This document shows positions 26,801-33,665 of a stretch of 50,223 nt of DNA, one piece after another (position 1 is the first letter of the stretch; every line of letters starts with the position of its first letter). The position numbers were made by a program, and so were the translations under genes. Under the pieces are notes generated by a model. It did no database searches. It was not told the origin of the DNA and saw nothing but the letters and a program-made list of their open reading frames with translations. The stretch covers positions 1 through 50,223 of the forward strand of contig CAZQKW010000028.1 of assembly GCA_964594075.1 (NCBI GenBank), written 5' to 3'. This DNA comes from CAZQKW01 sp964594075 (GTDB lineage Bacteria; Desulfobacterota; WTBG01; CAIYCZ01).

Positions 26801-27711
26801 GCAATAAGCGCTTTGCGGTAAAAACGATACGCGAAGTCCTGGCCAATCTGGCCTTCCATGGTCAGGTCTGAATCGGTAAACGTTCCCGTAAGAGCCGGAT
26901 TATTGTCAAAATCACCCTGAGACAGACGATTAGGCTTGCCAACGAAATAGGTTAAGAAGTCGTCTGACAATTCGCGGATGTTTTCCAGCGCATGGCTCTT
27001 GATAAAACCATCCGCGATGACCATGCAGGGAAGCATTACCTGGCGCAATTCCGCAACTTTAAAGGCAATCGCCAGCAGCTCATGCAGTTCCTGATTGTTG
27101 CCGGAGACCAGTTGCGTCCAGCCGGAGTTGCGCACACCGTAAAAATCAGTATGGCCGCAGTGAATGGAAAGCGAGCCCTTATTCACTTCCCGTGCCATTA
27201 CGGTCATGATGACAGGCAATCGTTTCCCGGCGACCGAAAAAAGGTTTTTGGTTTTCAAGGTCAGGCCTTGGGATGAGGTATTATCAACGTAGCGGCCGCC
27301 CTGAGACGCCATTGCTTCTACCGCCACAACTGCAGAAAGCTCGTCATTGGGCTGCAAATACATGATATCATTGCCGAAAAGGTTTTTCTGACCGGCGGAC
27401 GCGGCGCGGGCAAAGCTTTCCGCAAGCGGGGTGGAAGGGGTTATGGGATATCCGCAGAGGCCGTCAACGAGCCGGGTAAAAATGGAGAGCGCCGCCTGAT
27501 TGCCGTCCAGAATGACCTCGCGGCGCGTGCGCATCGCGGTTAGTTTATCCTGGGGAATGCTCTCCAGCGCGAAGCTGAAAAGCTTTTTAGCGTCAAACCG
27601 CTCCCACTCAGCCTGCCAATCAATTTGTATTTTTTTCCCCGCCTGTTGTCTCAGTTTTTGAAACGGGAGCTGTTTGCGCAGTTTTTCAATATCTACCAAC
27701 GGAGTTTTCAT
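23836..27711 (-). CDS. Single-chain 2-oxoacid (pyruvate):ferredoxin oxidoreductase
   Basis: This 1291-residue fused enzyme should oxidatively decarboxylate pyruvate or another 2-oxoacid to acyl-CoA, reducing ferredoxin. Order: alpha domains with YPITPS at 88-93 and CoA region to about 480; gamma domain about 490-680 (GVGAEGVKTSLET); a two-cluster ferredoxin domain (CTACGMCVTQCP from 801, CKGCGVCARVCP from 859); and the TPP-binding beta domain with LCPGC near 929 and GDGAIYDIGNG near 1047. It is about 100 residues longer than usual NifJ-type enzymes, including some 60 N-terminal residues before the first family strand. ATG 27711 was chosen because AGGAAGGA precedes it; a GTG at 27732 overlaps that site. 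The substrate is not decided by sequence. Confidence 0.88.
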   Translation of the reverse strand: MKTPLVDIEKLRKQLPFQKLRQQAGKKIQIDWQAEWERFDAKKLFSFALESIPQDKLTAMRTRREVILDGNQAALSIFTRLVDGLCGYPITPSTPLAESFARAASAGQKNLFGNDIMYLQPNDELSAVVAVEAMASQGGRYVDNTSSQGLTLKTKNLFSVAGKRLPVIMTVMAREVNKGSLSIHCGHTDFYGVRNSGWTQLVSGNNQELHELLAIAFKVAELRQVMLPCMVIADGFIKSHALENIRELSDDFLTYFVGKPNRLSQGDFDNNPALTGTFTDSDLTMEGQIGQDFAYRFYRKALIAAMNMMNRILGTNLKVVENYRTEDADMVIVILGSAAGVVKDMIDYYRTAKGIKVGLVRPVLFTPPCYDELAYGLRTAKVVTVLERSAIAHNQQLMKDVREALQVSFNAGQPGAVYGRTEMPEVLHGVYGLGSKDFNKYDVAAVIENMCACLHKDQRTVLRDYYVGVEGPYSLKPVQLPDYRDREIAMTFIGVGAEGVKTSLETSALIYAEDDGAGHKYVQSGARYGAARKGAAVFMNVRISGDVIQNSSQTAENDVVAFFNETFLSGQILQEYVGGLKEHGLLVVNTPRSAAELIAALPPEMKSIIEKRRIKVLTLNATQAALKHLRKNLPGAAILGLINKELGILPAEEFEKRFIKILEKKIGTKKGQEAIASNIALLRDGIGSATAHAALAAGLSQIAAQEHAERRKYDAENFGQNFNAAGLPVVFEDQDELGAIKPIHIFDNYKEHFYQEMVKPIAEGKRVPWDRFLPIVPAATSQYRDMSFIGIQVPIWQAEKCTACGMCVTQCPDSALYTTITDRPIPESAARYFKVYKKPPKGIPWEQFAFNITIRSDACKGCGVCARVCPTDALVMRPKTNVTPADFMPEFCLEFDKTYEAAKFVNQLAVPHQVLFVFSKLYPGKHTLCPGCSEGVINLLTFFAAESLRNNPEGIATLYQGPKILSEKTQRAIEQMLQHGFHICNINSTGCNQVSELGNPYNARIYRAGHYGFGTASAAALGAKFAMDQTFQNQYSDVLTKVIVFAGDGAIYDIGNGPFNYALGENYDITWVIYNNEGYMNTGVQKSGASRFGSDRTTSPLGKKYAGKTTTHRRIIDQAMAIPHVYAAKLSIDNPFYAISILKEALAYNGPSVVEFFSYCPQGHQFDDWAGPHIARMLVESRKWQLRVRRPYQRLDISGNPEPEKIFPTEGKPFKRGEKRSPATFADVVRMLGQYSRHLKAVEGVSIPEIIMVNEMVSMYRWINSQYMAGLRKDLLSEGEMERILEERYKK

Positions 27712-27765
27712 AAAAAATTGTTCCTTCCTCACTAATCAAATATCCCGCTCGAAAAAGGATGGTTT

Positions 27766-27794
27766 TCTATAGCAGTAAAACGGCTTGCTGTCAA
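27766..27794 (-). promoter_or_regulatory. Sigma-70 promoter of the 2-oxoacid oxidoreductase gene
   Basis: On the minus strand TTGACA (27794-27789) and TATAGA (27771-27766) are separated by 17 bp, a near-consensus promoter about 55 bp before the start codon. The -35 box overlaps the edge of a TTCAAGGATTC-type repeat fragment (27791-27805), so the repeat may have supplied part of it. Confidence 0.75.
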
Positions 27795-28130
27795 GGATTC
27801 AAGGGATGTTTTCATGGGTAGCGATGTTTATACTGCGGAGTCAATGAGTTTCCGTTTTGTCAGCGACAATTTAATTTACATGCACCCTGAATGTTATATT
27901 ATTTATGGGCATAGAAAATGTCCTAACTGGTTGTTTATGTCTCTCTCGCATCTTTATTATCTGCAGCATTGAGATAATAGGAGAAGCGGTAAAAAAATTG
28001 CCTGCCGAAGCGAGGACAGATATTCGGCAATAAATTAAGTTCTCTATCAGTGCGGGTATTGGCAGAAGTTTTTTAGTATTGGCAAACTTTTGAAATTGTG
28101 GCGCCTCTACGATGCGAAAAGTAAAAAAGG
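27795..28130. other. Non-coding stretch left of the YbaK remnant
   Basis: No gene is supported here. It holds a repeat fragment at its left edge and a hairpin of GCCGAA (28004-28009) with TTCGGC (28023-28028). That hairpin is weak and lacks a T-tract. Confidence 0.5.
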
Positions 28131-28165
28131 AAAAAAGGATTGGCTTTCCGAATCAATCCTTTTTT
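28131..28165. terminator. Terminator-like hairpin
   Basis: AAAAAAGGATTG pairs with CAATCCTTTTTT over 12 bp around an 11-nt loop, ending in a run of T on the + strand and in T on the minus strand too. No intact gene lies immediately upstream on either strand, so it may be left over from a lost gene. It stands just before the YbaK remnant. Confidence 0.7.
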
Positions 28166-28181
28166 TAGTATCACGCAGAAC

Positions 28182-28398
28182 ATGACAAAAGAATAAATTT
28201 CCCGTAACGCCGGCTGTGAGAATGCTGCGGGCAGAAAATGTAGTGTTCACCAGCTACCGGTATGACTATGAAGAACATGGCGGCACAGCAGCGTCCGCCC
28301 GTGCCCTGGGGATTGACTAACATGCGGTAGTGAAAACGCTGGTCATGGAGGATGATCGTAAAAAGCCGCTAATCGTATTGATGCACTGCGCGTCCTAA
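28182..28398 (+). pseudogene. Decayed YbaK/EbsC-type aminoacyl-tRNA deacylase
   Basis: Read from 28192, the frame gives NKFPVTPAVRMLRAENVVF, then YDYEEHGGTAASARALGID, a stop at 28318-28320, and HAVVKTLVMEDD, KKPLIVLMH before a second stop at 28396. These blocks match Cys-tRNA(Pro) deacylases, in which the lysine of VVKTLV is catalytic. The first stop is TAA where relatives have a Glu codon. An ATG at 28182 fits the start only if one extra G near 28191 is skipped. After VLMH the rest of the domain is absent. So there are a frameshift, a nonsense change and a truncation, and it is not functional. Confidence 0.85.
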
Positions 28399-28590
28399 AA
28401 CCGGCGCTGGTGAAATTCGGGATTGAAAAGTAATATTCACCAAACTGTTTGCGCACCCATTAGAAGGTTGTCTCTTCGCATGCGATGATTTTCCTGCCAG
28501 CTACTTTATCCTGTTAATACCGGCAAGAATATGATATTTGATATATTAAGACATGAATGGTGCGGGAAAGGAAACTGAAGTTGTTTTGTA
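28399..28590. other. Spacer before lipB
   Basis: No gene is supported here. A short frame ending at 28432 (KPALVKFGIEK) may be another scrap of the lost deacylase or of a different gene. No strong ribosome binding site precedes lipB. Confidence 0.4.
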
Positions 28591-29334
28591 ATGAGCAGAG
28601 ACAATAAAAAATGCCTTATTCTGGAAATTGATAGAATAGGCTATCACGATGCATTTGAACTCCAGCGCGCGTTGGTCGCAGCGAGATTAAAAAAACAGAT
28701 TGACGATACGTTTATTCTCCTGGAGCACAACCCCGTCTTCACCGCCAACCGCAAAGAAACATTCAAAAATATACTTGCTCCCTCTGCGGTATTAGCTCAG
28801 CAGGGCATAGAAGTGTGCCATACCGACCGGGGCGGTGACGTTACCTATCACGGTCCCGGGCAGATCGTCGGATACAGCATCATGGATCTCAAGGAGCAGG
28901 GGAAAGATCTGCACCAGTATATCCGCAATATGGAACAGGTGCTGATCGACACCGTTGCGCATTATGGCATAGAAGCAGGGAGAGACAGCAAGCACCCGGG
29001 CGTGTGGGTAAAAAATGAGAAGATCGCGGCTATCGGCATCGCGGTCAAAAAGGGATGGATAACCATGCACGGCTTTGCGCTGAATGTTAACCCAAACATG
29101 GAGCATTTCCGGCTTATTGTCCCGTGCGGAATCACTGATAAAGGGGTTACGTCCATGACGGCATTGCTGGGCAGGCGGGTGGATCGCGGGGAACTGCACG
29201 AGCAGCTTATTTATCATTATAGCCAGATATTCCAGCGGACGCCCGAAAAAGTGACTGATGCAACGGGATTTGTTAGCAGATTTCTGGGAAGGTGTCATTC
29301 TGAAGGTCCAGAGCGAGTGAAGGATCTCCCATAA
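28591..29334 (+). CDS. lipB: Octanoyl-ACP:protein N-octanoyltransferase
   Basis: This 247-residue LipB moves octanoate from acyl carrier protein to lipoyl-domain lysines. RGGDVTYHGPGQIVGY, HPGVWV and KIAAIGIAVKK (K144) are family blocks, and the acyl-thioester cysteine is C179 in PCGI. The gene ends inside a palindromic repeat: residues from about C235 on (HSEGPERVKDLP) are encoded by its left arm, so the natural C-terminus has been replaced. The core ends before that, so activity is probably kept. LipA follows. Both would serve lipoylated dehydrogenases or the glycine cleavage H protein, none of which is in the window. Confidence 0.94.
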   Translation: MSRDNKKCLILEIDRIGYHDAFELQRALVAARLKKQIDDTFILLEHNPVFTANRKETFKNILAPSAVLAQQGIEVCHTDRGGDVTYHGPGQIVGYSIMDLKEQGKDLHQYIRNMEQVLIDTVAHYGIEAGRDSKHPGVWVKNEKIAAIGIAVKKGWITMHGFALNVNPNMEHFRLIVPCGITDKGVTSMTALLGRRVDRGELHEQLIYHYSQIFQRTPEKVTDATGFVSRFLGRCHSEGPERVKDLP

Positions 29335-29372
29335 AGGATTGTTTTGAGATTTTTCGCTGCCCTCAGAATGAC
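29294..29372. repeat. Palindromic dispersed repeat, GTCATTCTGA type, overlapping the lipB end
   Basis: Perfect 10-bp ends GTCATTCTGA (29294-29303) and TCAGAATGAC (29363-29372) enclose a second stem ATCTC/GAGAT (29324-29328 with 29346-29350). The left arm lies in the lipB reading frame and the lipB stop falls in the middle of the element. Partial copies occur near 34398-34466 and 47690-47713. Confidence 0.85.
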
Positions 29373-29568
29373 TAATAGAGACATGCGCTGTCAACACGCT
29401 GAACCAACGTATCAGACAGAAAATTCAAGAGGCAAGGAATAAAGCTATTATCATAAACTTTGTCATATATCAGGTTTTCAGCCAGCCTGTTAGACAGATT
29501 GAAGGGTAAACAGATACGTTCTGCATGACAGGCGGCAAGTTCTGGTTACGATTTCCGGAGGATGTATT

Positions 29569-30450
29569 GTGGTTATAACCAAAAAGCCCGAGTGGATACG
29601 CGTTAAAGGTGTAGATGAAGGGGTATTGAACAAGATGAAAGGTCTGCTTGACCGTTACCATCTGCATACGGTGTGCGAGAGCGCCGTGTGTCCCAATGTA
29701 GGGACGTGCTTTGCAGCGGGCACCGCAACGTTCATGATATTGGGCAATATATGCACGCGCAATTGTTCTTTTTGCGGTGTCCCGTCCGGGAAACCCCTGC
29801 CGCCTGACGCAGATGAGCCATTGCATGTGGCCGAGGCAGCGCGCGATCTGGGCTTAAAACATGTGGTTGTCACCTCAGTCACCAGAGACGACCTTGCTGA
29901 CGGCGGCGCCGCGCAGTTTGCCGCAACAATCCGGCAGATAAATCGCCTCGTGCCGTCGGCATCTACTGATGTTCTTATTCCTGATTTTCAGGGCTCGCGG
30001 GACAATCTTGCCATGGTTATGGACGCACAGCCCGATATCCTTGCCCACAATCTTGAGACAGTACCCCGCCTCTATCCAGCGTGCCGCCAGAGAGCCGACT
30101 ACCGAAAATCTCTGCGCATTCTTCAGTATGCCAAAGAGCTCAATCCCAGCGGATTTACCAAATCTGGTATTATGCTGGGACTGGGCGAGACGCATGCAGA
30201 GGTTCTTGGTGTTATGCATGATTTGCGCGAAGTTAATTGCGACTTTCTCACCATCGGGCAATACCTGCGTCCCAGCGCTGATCAAATTGAGGTGAAAGAG
30301 TTCATACGCCCCGAAGCATTTGAAGAATACCGGGTGATCGGCGCGGAAATGGGGTTTCGGTATGTGGCATCAAGTCCTTTTGTGCGCAGCTCGTTTCATG
30401 CCGAAGAAGCGCTGAAATTTGTAAACAGAAGTGAAAAGGTGAAGAGGTGA
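29569..30450 (+). CDS. lipA: Lipoyl synthase
   Basis: This 293-residue radical SAM enzyme inserts two sulfurs into the octanoyl chain. The auxiliary cluster cysteines are C36, C41 and C47 (CESAVCPNVGTC); the radical SAM cluster cysteines are C62, C66 and C69 (CTRNCSFC). The C-terminal RSSFHAEE supplies the conserved serine of the auxiliary cluster. It starts with GTG after GGAGGA. It lies 234 bp past lipB, the gap holding half of the repeat. A short GGTGAA-rich run follows its stop. Confidence 0.96.
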   Translation: MVITKKPEWIRVKGVDEGVLNKMKGLLDRYHLHTVCESAVCPNVGTCFAAGTATFMILGNICTRNCSFCGVPSGKPLPPDADEPLHVAEAARDLGLKHVVVTSVTRDDLADGGAAQFAATIRQINRLVPSASTDVLIPDFQGSRDNLAMVMDAQPDILAHNLETVPRLYPACRQRADYRKSLRILQYAKELNPSGFTKSGIMLGLGETHAEVLGVMHDLREVNCDFLTIGQYLRPSADQIEVKEFIRPEAFEEYRVIGAEMGFRYVASSPFVRSSFHAEEALKFVNRSEKVKR

Positions 30451-30535
30451 AAAGAAACAAAGATAAATTGTTTCAAAATAAAGACAAATCCCCTTTACCT
30501 GTGAATCTGTTAGCCTTTTAGCCATTATTTTTTCT

Positions 30536-31333
30536 ATGGAACAGGCAGTTTTTATTTCTAAAATTGAACACCTGAAATATTGTGATGAAAATTTTACCCG
30601 CCTGTATTTCGGCAATGAATTCTGCGAGCGGTTGATCCCCGCAAGACAGGAACTGCAAAAGGTCCTTGCTTTTGTAAAGAAAAAGAACTTGGCTTTCAGT
30701 TTTGTTACGCCCTATGTGACCAATGCAGGGTTACGAACGATTGAGAAGCTACTGGTTTTTCTCGCCAAAAATCATCCGCCGGCGGAAATTGTATTTAATG
30801 ACTGGGGGGTATTCCATTTTGTTAAAGAGGCAGCGCTTCCCTTTACCCTGGTTCTGGGGCGTTTATTGCTAAAAATGAAGCGCGGACCGCGGATTATGAA
30901 TATTATTGATAAAGTTCCGGCTGAAACCCGACGCTACTACCAGACTCCCAGTCTCACCGTGCCGGCGATCTGTTCTTTTCTGAGCGGCAAAGGAATTTTC
31001 AGGGTTGAGCTTGATAATCTCCTGCAAGGCATAGACTTGGATGAAACGAACAACGGCATTCATAAATCGCTGTATCTTCCGTTTGCCTTTGTCTCTACAA
31101 CTCGTTTCTGCCTTGCCGCCAACTGTGAGGATGCAGCGAAAAAAGAATACGTGGGCATTTTCCCGTGCAACCGAGAATGCCAGCGCTTCACCTTTACGCT
31201 CTTTAATCCGGTTATGACTTTGCCGCTGGTGCGCAAGGGCAATACCATATTTTTCATGAATGAGGCGCTGCCCGAGGCAGTTGTCCAGCGCCAAGTGGAC
31301 AGGATAGTAATAGAGCCGGAAATTCCGGTGTAA
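30536..31333 (+). CDS. U32-related, UbiV-like putative Fe-S protein
   Basis: This 265-residue protein has no certain family, but its layout resembles the small U32-type protein UbiV. An N-terminal LYFGNEFCERL places C30 after a strand, as in UbiV's YLG...C. A middle block SFVTPYVTNAGL and EIVFNDWGVF suits a TIM-barrel-like fold. A late cysteine group has C192, C197, C211 and C215 (CNREC). In E. coli UbiV the [4Fe-4S] ligands are C39, C180, C193 and C197 as I recall, giving a similar spacing (far N-terminal Cys, then C-x12-13-C-x3-C). It has no good ribosome site. It lies just before a U32 protein, so the two may form a heterodimer. Confidence 0.6.
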   Translation: MEQAVFISKIEHLKYCDENFTRLYFGNEFCERLIPARQELQKVLAFVKKKNLAFSFVTPYVTNAGLRTIEKLLVFLAKNHPPAEIVFNDWGVFHFVKEAALPFTLVLGRLLLKMKRGPRIMNIIDKVPAETRRYYQTPSLTVPAICSFLSGKGIFRVELDNLLQGIDLDETNNGIHKSLYLPFAFVSTTRFCLAANCEDAAKKEYVGIFPCNRECQRFTFTLFNPVMTLPLVRKGNTIFFMNEALPEAVVQRQVDRIVIEPEIPV

Positions 31334-31351
31334 TTATAATCGCCGAGGCCA

Positions 31352-31402
31352 CAGAGATCGCTGAGATGAAATAATTATATCTGCGTACTGCTGCGTTCTC
31401 TG
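31352..31402. repeat. Imperfect palindromic repeat, CAGAGA type
   Basis: CAGAGATCGCTGAG (31352-31365) pairs imperfectly with CTGCTGCGTTCTCTG (31388-31402). The element fills most of the 84-bp gap between the two U32-related genes. Variants of this CGCAGAG motif recur in many environmental bacterial genomes in my recollection. Confidence 0.6.
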
Positions 31403-31417
31403 CGGAAACTTATTATT

Positions 31418-32473
31418 ATGAAAATATTATCTCCTTTAGACAGCATTGAAGAGGTGGAACAGCTTGCTGCGGCAGGCGCTGATGAGTTTTACTGCGGTGT
31501 TTTGGAAGACGAGTGGTATGCAAAATACCCGGTTATTTCCATAAACCGCCGTCCGGCGGGAAAAGGCCATTTCAGGCGGTTTAGCGACCTGCAGGAGGCA
31601 GTTTCTCTGAGCCACAAACTGGGCAGAAAAGTCTTTTTTACCGTAAACGAACACTACTACACACAGGAGCAGATGCCGCTGGTAATGCGTTATATAGACC
31701 GCGCGTGCGATGCGGGCATTGACGCGTTGATTGTGAGCGATTACGGGCTCATGGCCTATCTGCAGGAGATGCGGTATCAAATCCCCATCCATGTGAGCAC
31801 TGGCGGCACGGTTTTCAACTGGAGAAGCGCTGCATTCTATAAAGAACTTGGCGCAGAGCGCATAACATTCCCGCGCCATTTGACCATTCAAGAAATACAG
31901 GAACTGGTTAAAACTATGCCGGCGATGGAGACCACTGTTTTTATTCTTAATTCGCGCTGTATTAACGTGGACGGCTTCTGCACGTTCCAGCACGGCCTTG
32001 CCCGCAAAGAAATTTTCCCCATGTTTAGAAATGCGTGTATGCTATCGTACCATGTTGAGGCGATGACAGTGGATGATGGCGATATTGTTAGGGTGCTGAA
32101 TAATGATTCCCCGGTGGTGCAGCGGCAAAAAATCTGGGAAACCATTCATGTGGATGACCATCCCTGCGGAGCATGTGCGTTGTATGAATTTAAAACACTG
32201 GGGATCACCAGTGTAAAAATTGTCGGGCGCGGCAATACCCTTGAAAGAAAACTGATGGATGTAACATTTCTAAAAACACTCTGGGTGTATCTGGATACCG
32301 CTGCTCCTTCCAAAAAGAAGTTCAGAGAAACCACCCGTCAGTTATATGTCCGGACATACAACCGCGCCTGCCGTATGCATCTGTGCTATTATCCCTCGGT
32401 TATGCTTGACCGCGTCCCGAAAGACTCAAGAAAAAAGCCGAAGCTGAAAAAAACTGAATTGACGGCATCTTGA
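31418..32473 (+). CDS. Peptidase U32 family protein, UbiU-like
   Basis: This 351-residue protein has the U32 start (MKILSPLDSIEEVEQLAAAG, then GADEFYCG) and barrel blocks VFFTVNEHYYTQEQ and IPIHVSTGGTVFNW. Cysteines C181 and C188 (spacing 7), C207 and C250/C253 follow the order of the [4Fe-4S] ligands in E. coli UbiU (C169, C176, C193, C232, as I recall), with similar spacings. More cysteines (C318, C323) lie in the C-terminal part. U32 proteins include tRNA and rRNA hydroxylases and the anaerobic ubiquinone hydroxylase UbiUV, so a hydroxylation-type role is more likely than proteolysis. The substrate is unknown. The hrcA promoter overlaps its stop codon. Confidence 0.82.
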   Translation: MKILSPLDSIEEVEQLAAAGADEFYCGVLEDEWYAKYPVISINRRPAGKGHFRRFSDLQEAVSLSHKLGRKVFFTVNEHYYTQEQMPLVMRYIDRACDAGIDALIVSDYGLMAYLQEMRYQIPIHVSTGGTVFNWRSAAFYKELGAERITFPRHLTIQEIQELVKTMPAMETTVFILNSRCINVDGFCTFQHGLARKEIFPMFRNACMLSYHVEAMTVDDGDIVRVLNNDSPVVQRQKIWETIHVDDHPCGACALYEFKTLGITSVKIVGRGNTLERKLMDVTFLKTLWVYLDTAAPSKKKFRETTRQLYVRTYNRACRMHLCYYPSVMLDRVPKDSRKKPKLKKTELTAS

Positions 32474-32497
32474 CATATACAGTGGATTGCTTAAAAT
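32470..32497 (+). promoter_or_regulatory. Sigma-70 promoter of hrcA-grpE
   Basis: TTGACA (32470-32475), 16 bp, TAAAAT (32492-32497). It overlaps the stop codon of the U32 gene. Shortly downstream an imperfect hairpin (ACAGG at 32502 with CCTGT at 32539, inner CTGG/CCAG) lies in the predicted leader. There is no CIRCE-type inverted repeat (TTAGCACTC and its complement) here, although hrcA genes are often controlled by one. Confidence 0.7.
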
Positions 32498-32602
32498 GAA
32501 TACAGGGGTTGCTGGTATCCGAACCAGAAGGGAAAAAACCTGTGTGGGAACTTATTTATTGCGCACAGATAAACCGTAACAACACCCCCCATGATGTGAA
32601 CT

Positions 32603-33652
32603 ATGAAACAGAAAAACAGCGATATGCTGCAGTTCAATGAGCGCACCCGGCGCATTTTGCATGATCTTATTTACGAATATATTCATACCGGCGCGCCGGT
32701 TGGGTCTCAGACACTCGCCCGAAAGGGCATAGAACTGAGCCCGGCGACGCTCAGAAATATAATGGCTGAACTCGAGGAAATGGGCTATTTGTTTCAGCCG
32801 CATATTTCCGCTGGCCGGGTGCCGACTGAAAAGGCGCTGCGATTTTATGTGGACAGCATTCTTGAGGTGCGCGATCTTACCAGGGCTGAAAGAGAACTGA
32901 TTCAAAATCAGTACCGCTATACTGACATAGAGCTCACCACGCTCTTGAAAGACACGTCGCAGATTTTATCAAGCATCTCGCGAAACATCAGTGTGGTGGT
33001 TATACCCTCATTTCTCTATACCGTTTTTAAATTGATGGAATTTATCAATGTCAGCACGAACAGGATTCTCGTCATTTTTGTTTCGCAGAGCGGATTGGTG
33101 CAAAACAAGATTATTGAAGTTGACGAAGAAATTCCTCAGGAAGAACTGGACAAATACGCCCGGTATCTCAATGAATTGCTCAAAGGCCTGACATTGCAAG
33201 AAGTGAAACAGAAAATTACCGAAGAAATGCACACCGAAAAGGCGCGCTATGACCACCTGCTTTCCCAGGCCCTTGCGCTTAGCCAAAAAGCGTTAGACAA
33301 AGATGAACAAGCGGATATTTATATTGACGGCACACTTAATCTCCTTGAATATCCGGAGTTTGCCGAAGTGCGTAAAATGAAGCGGCTCCTGCAGGCAATA
33401 GAGGAAAAAGAACGATTGTTAAAAATTTTGAATAAAGCAATGGAAGCACAAGGCGTGCGGATTTTTATCGGTTCGGAAAACACCTTGAAAGAGATGGAAG
33501 GGTGCAGTCTGATTACGGCAACGTATTCAAAGGAAAATCAGGTTCTGGGCGCGCTCGGGGTAATCGGCCCCACCCGCATGGATTATGAACGCATTATCCC
33601 CATTGTCGATTATACGGCACAGATTGTAAGCAAAATGCTTGAACGACAGTAA
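32603..33652 (+). CDS. hrcA: Heat-inducible transcription repressor HrcA
   Basis: This 349-residue repressor has an N-terminal winged helix (LNERTRRILHDLI-like start, then TGAPVGSQTLARKGIELSPA and LRNIMAELEEMGYL) with AGRVPTEKALRFYVD following, all hallmarks of HrcA. The dimerisation domain and a late GAF-like part (IFIGSENTLKEMEGCSLITA) complete it. It normally represses dnaK and groE operons through CIRCE. The stop codon overlaps the ribosome site of grpE, so the two are coupled. Confidence 0.95.
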   Translation: MKQKNSDMLQFNERTRRILHDLIYEYIHTGAPVGSQTLARKGIELSPATLRNIMAELEEMGYLFQPHISAGRVPTEKALRFYVDSILEVRDLTRAERELIQNQYRYTDIELTTLLKDTSQILSSISRNISVVVIPSFLYTVFKLMEFINVSTNRILVIFVSQSGLVQNKIIEVDEEIPQEELDKYARYLNELLKGLTLQEVKQKITEEMHTEKARYDHLLSQALALSQKALDKDEQADIYIDGTLNLLEYPEFAEVRKMKRLLQAIEEKERLLKILNKAMEAQGVRIFIGSENTLKEMEGCSLITATYSKENQVLGALGVIGPTRMDYERIIPIVDYTAQIVSKMLERQ

Positions 33653-33665
33653 AGGAGGAAGAACG

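Noticed and set aside
31418..32473. Secreted collagenase-type role for the U32 protein
   Set aside because: It has no signal peptide, and its cysteine set matches Fe-S U32 proteins better than a protease.
32502..32543. CIRCE element before hrcA
   Set aside because: The hairpin there has unrelated sequence (ACAGG/CCTGT) and lacks GAGTGCTAA.
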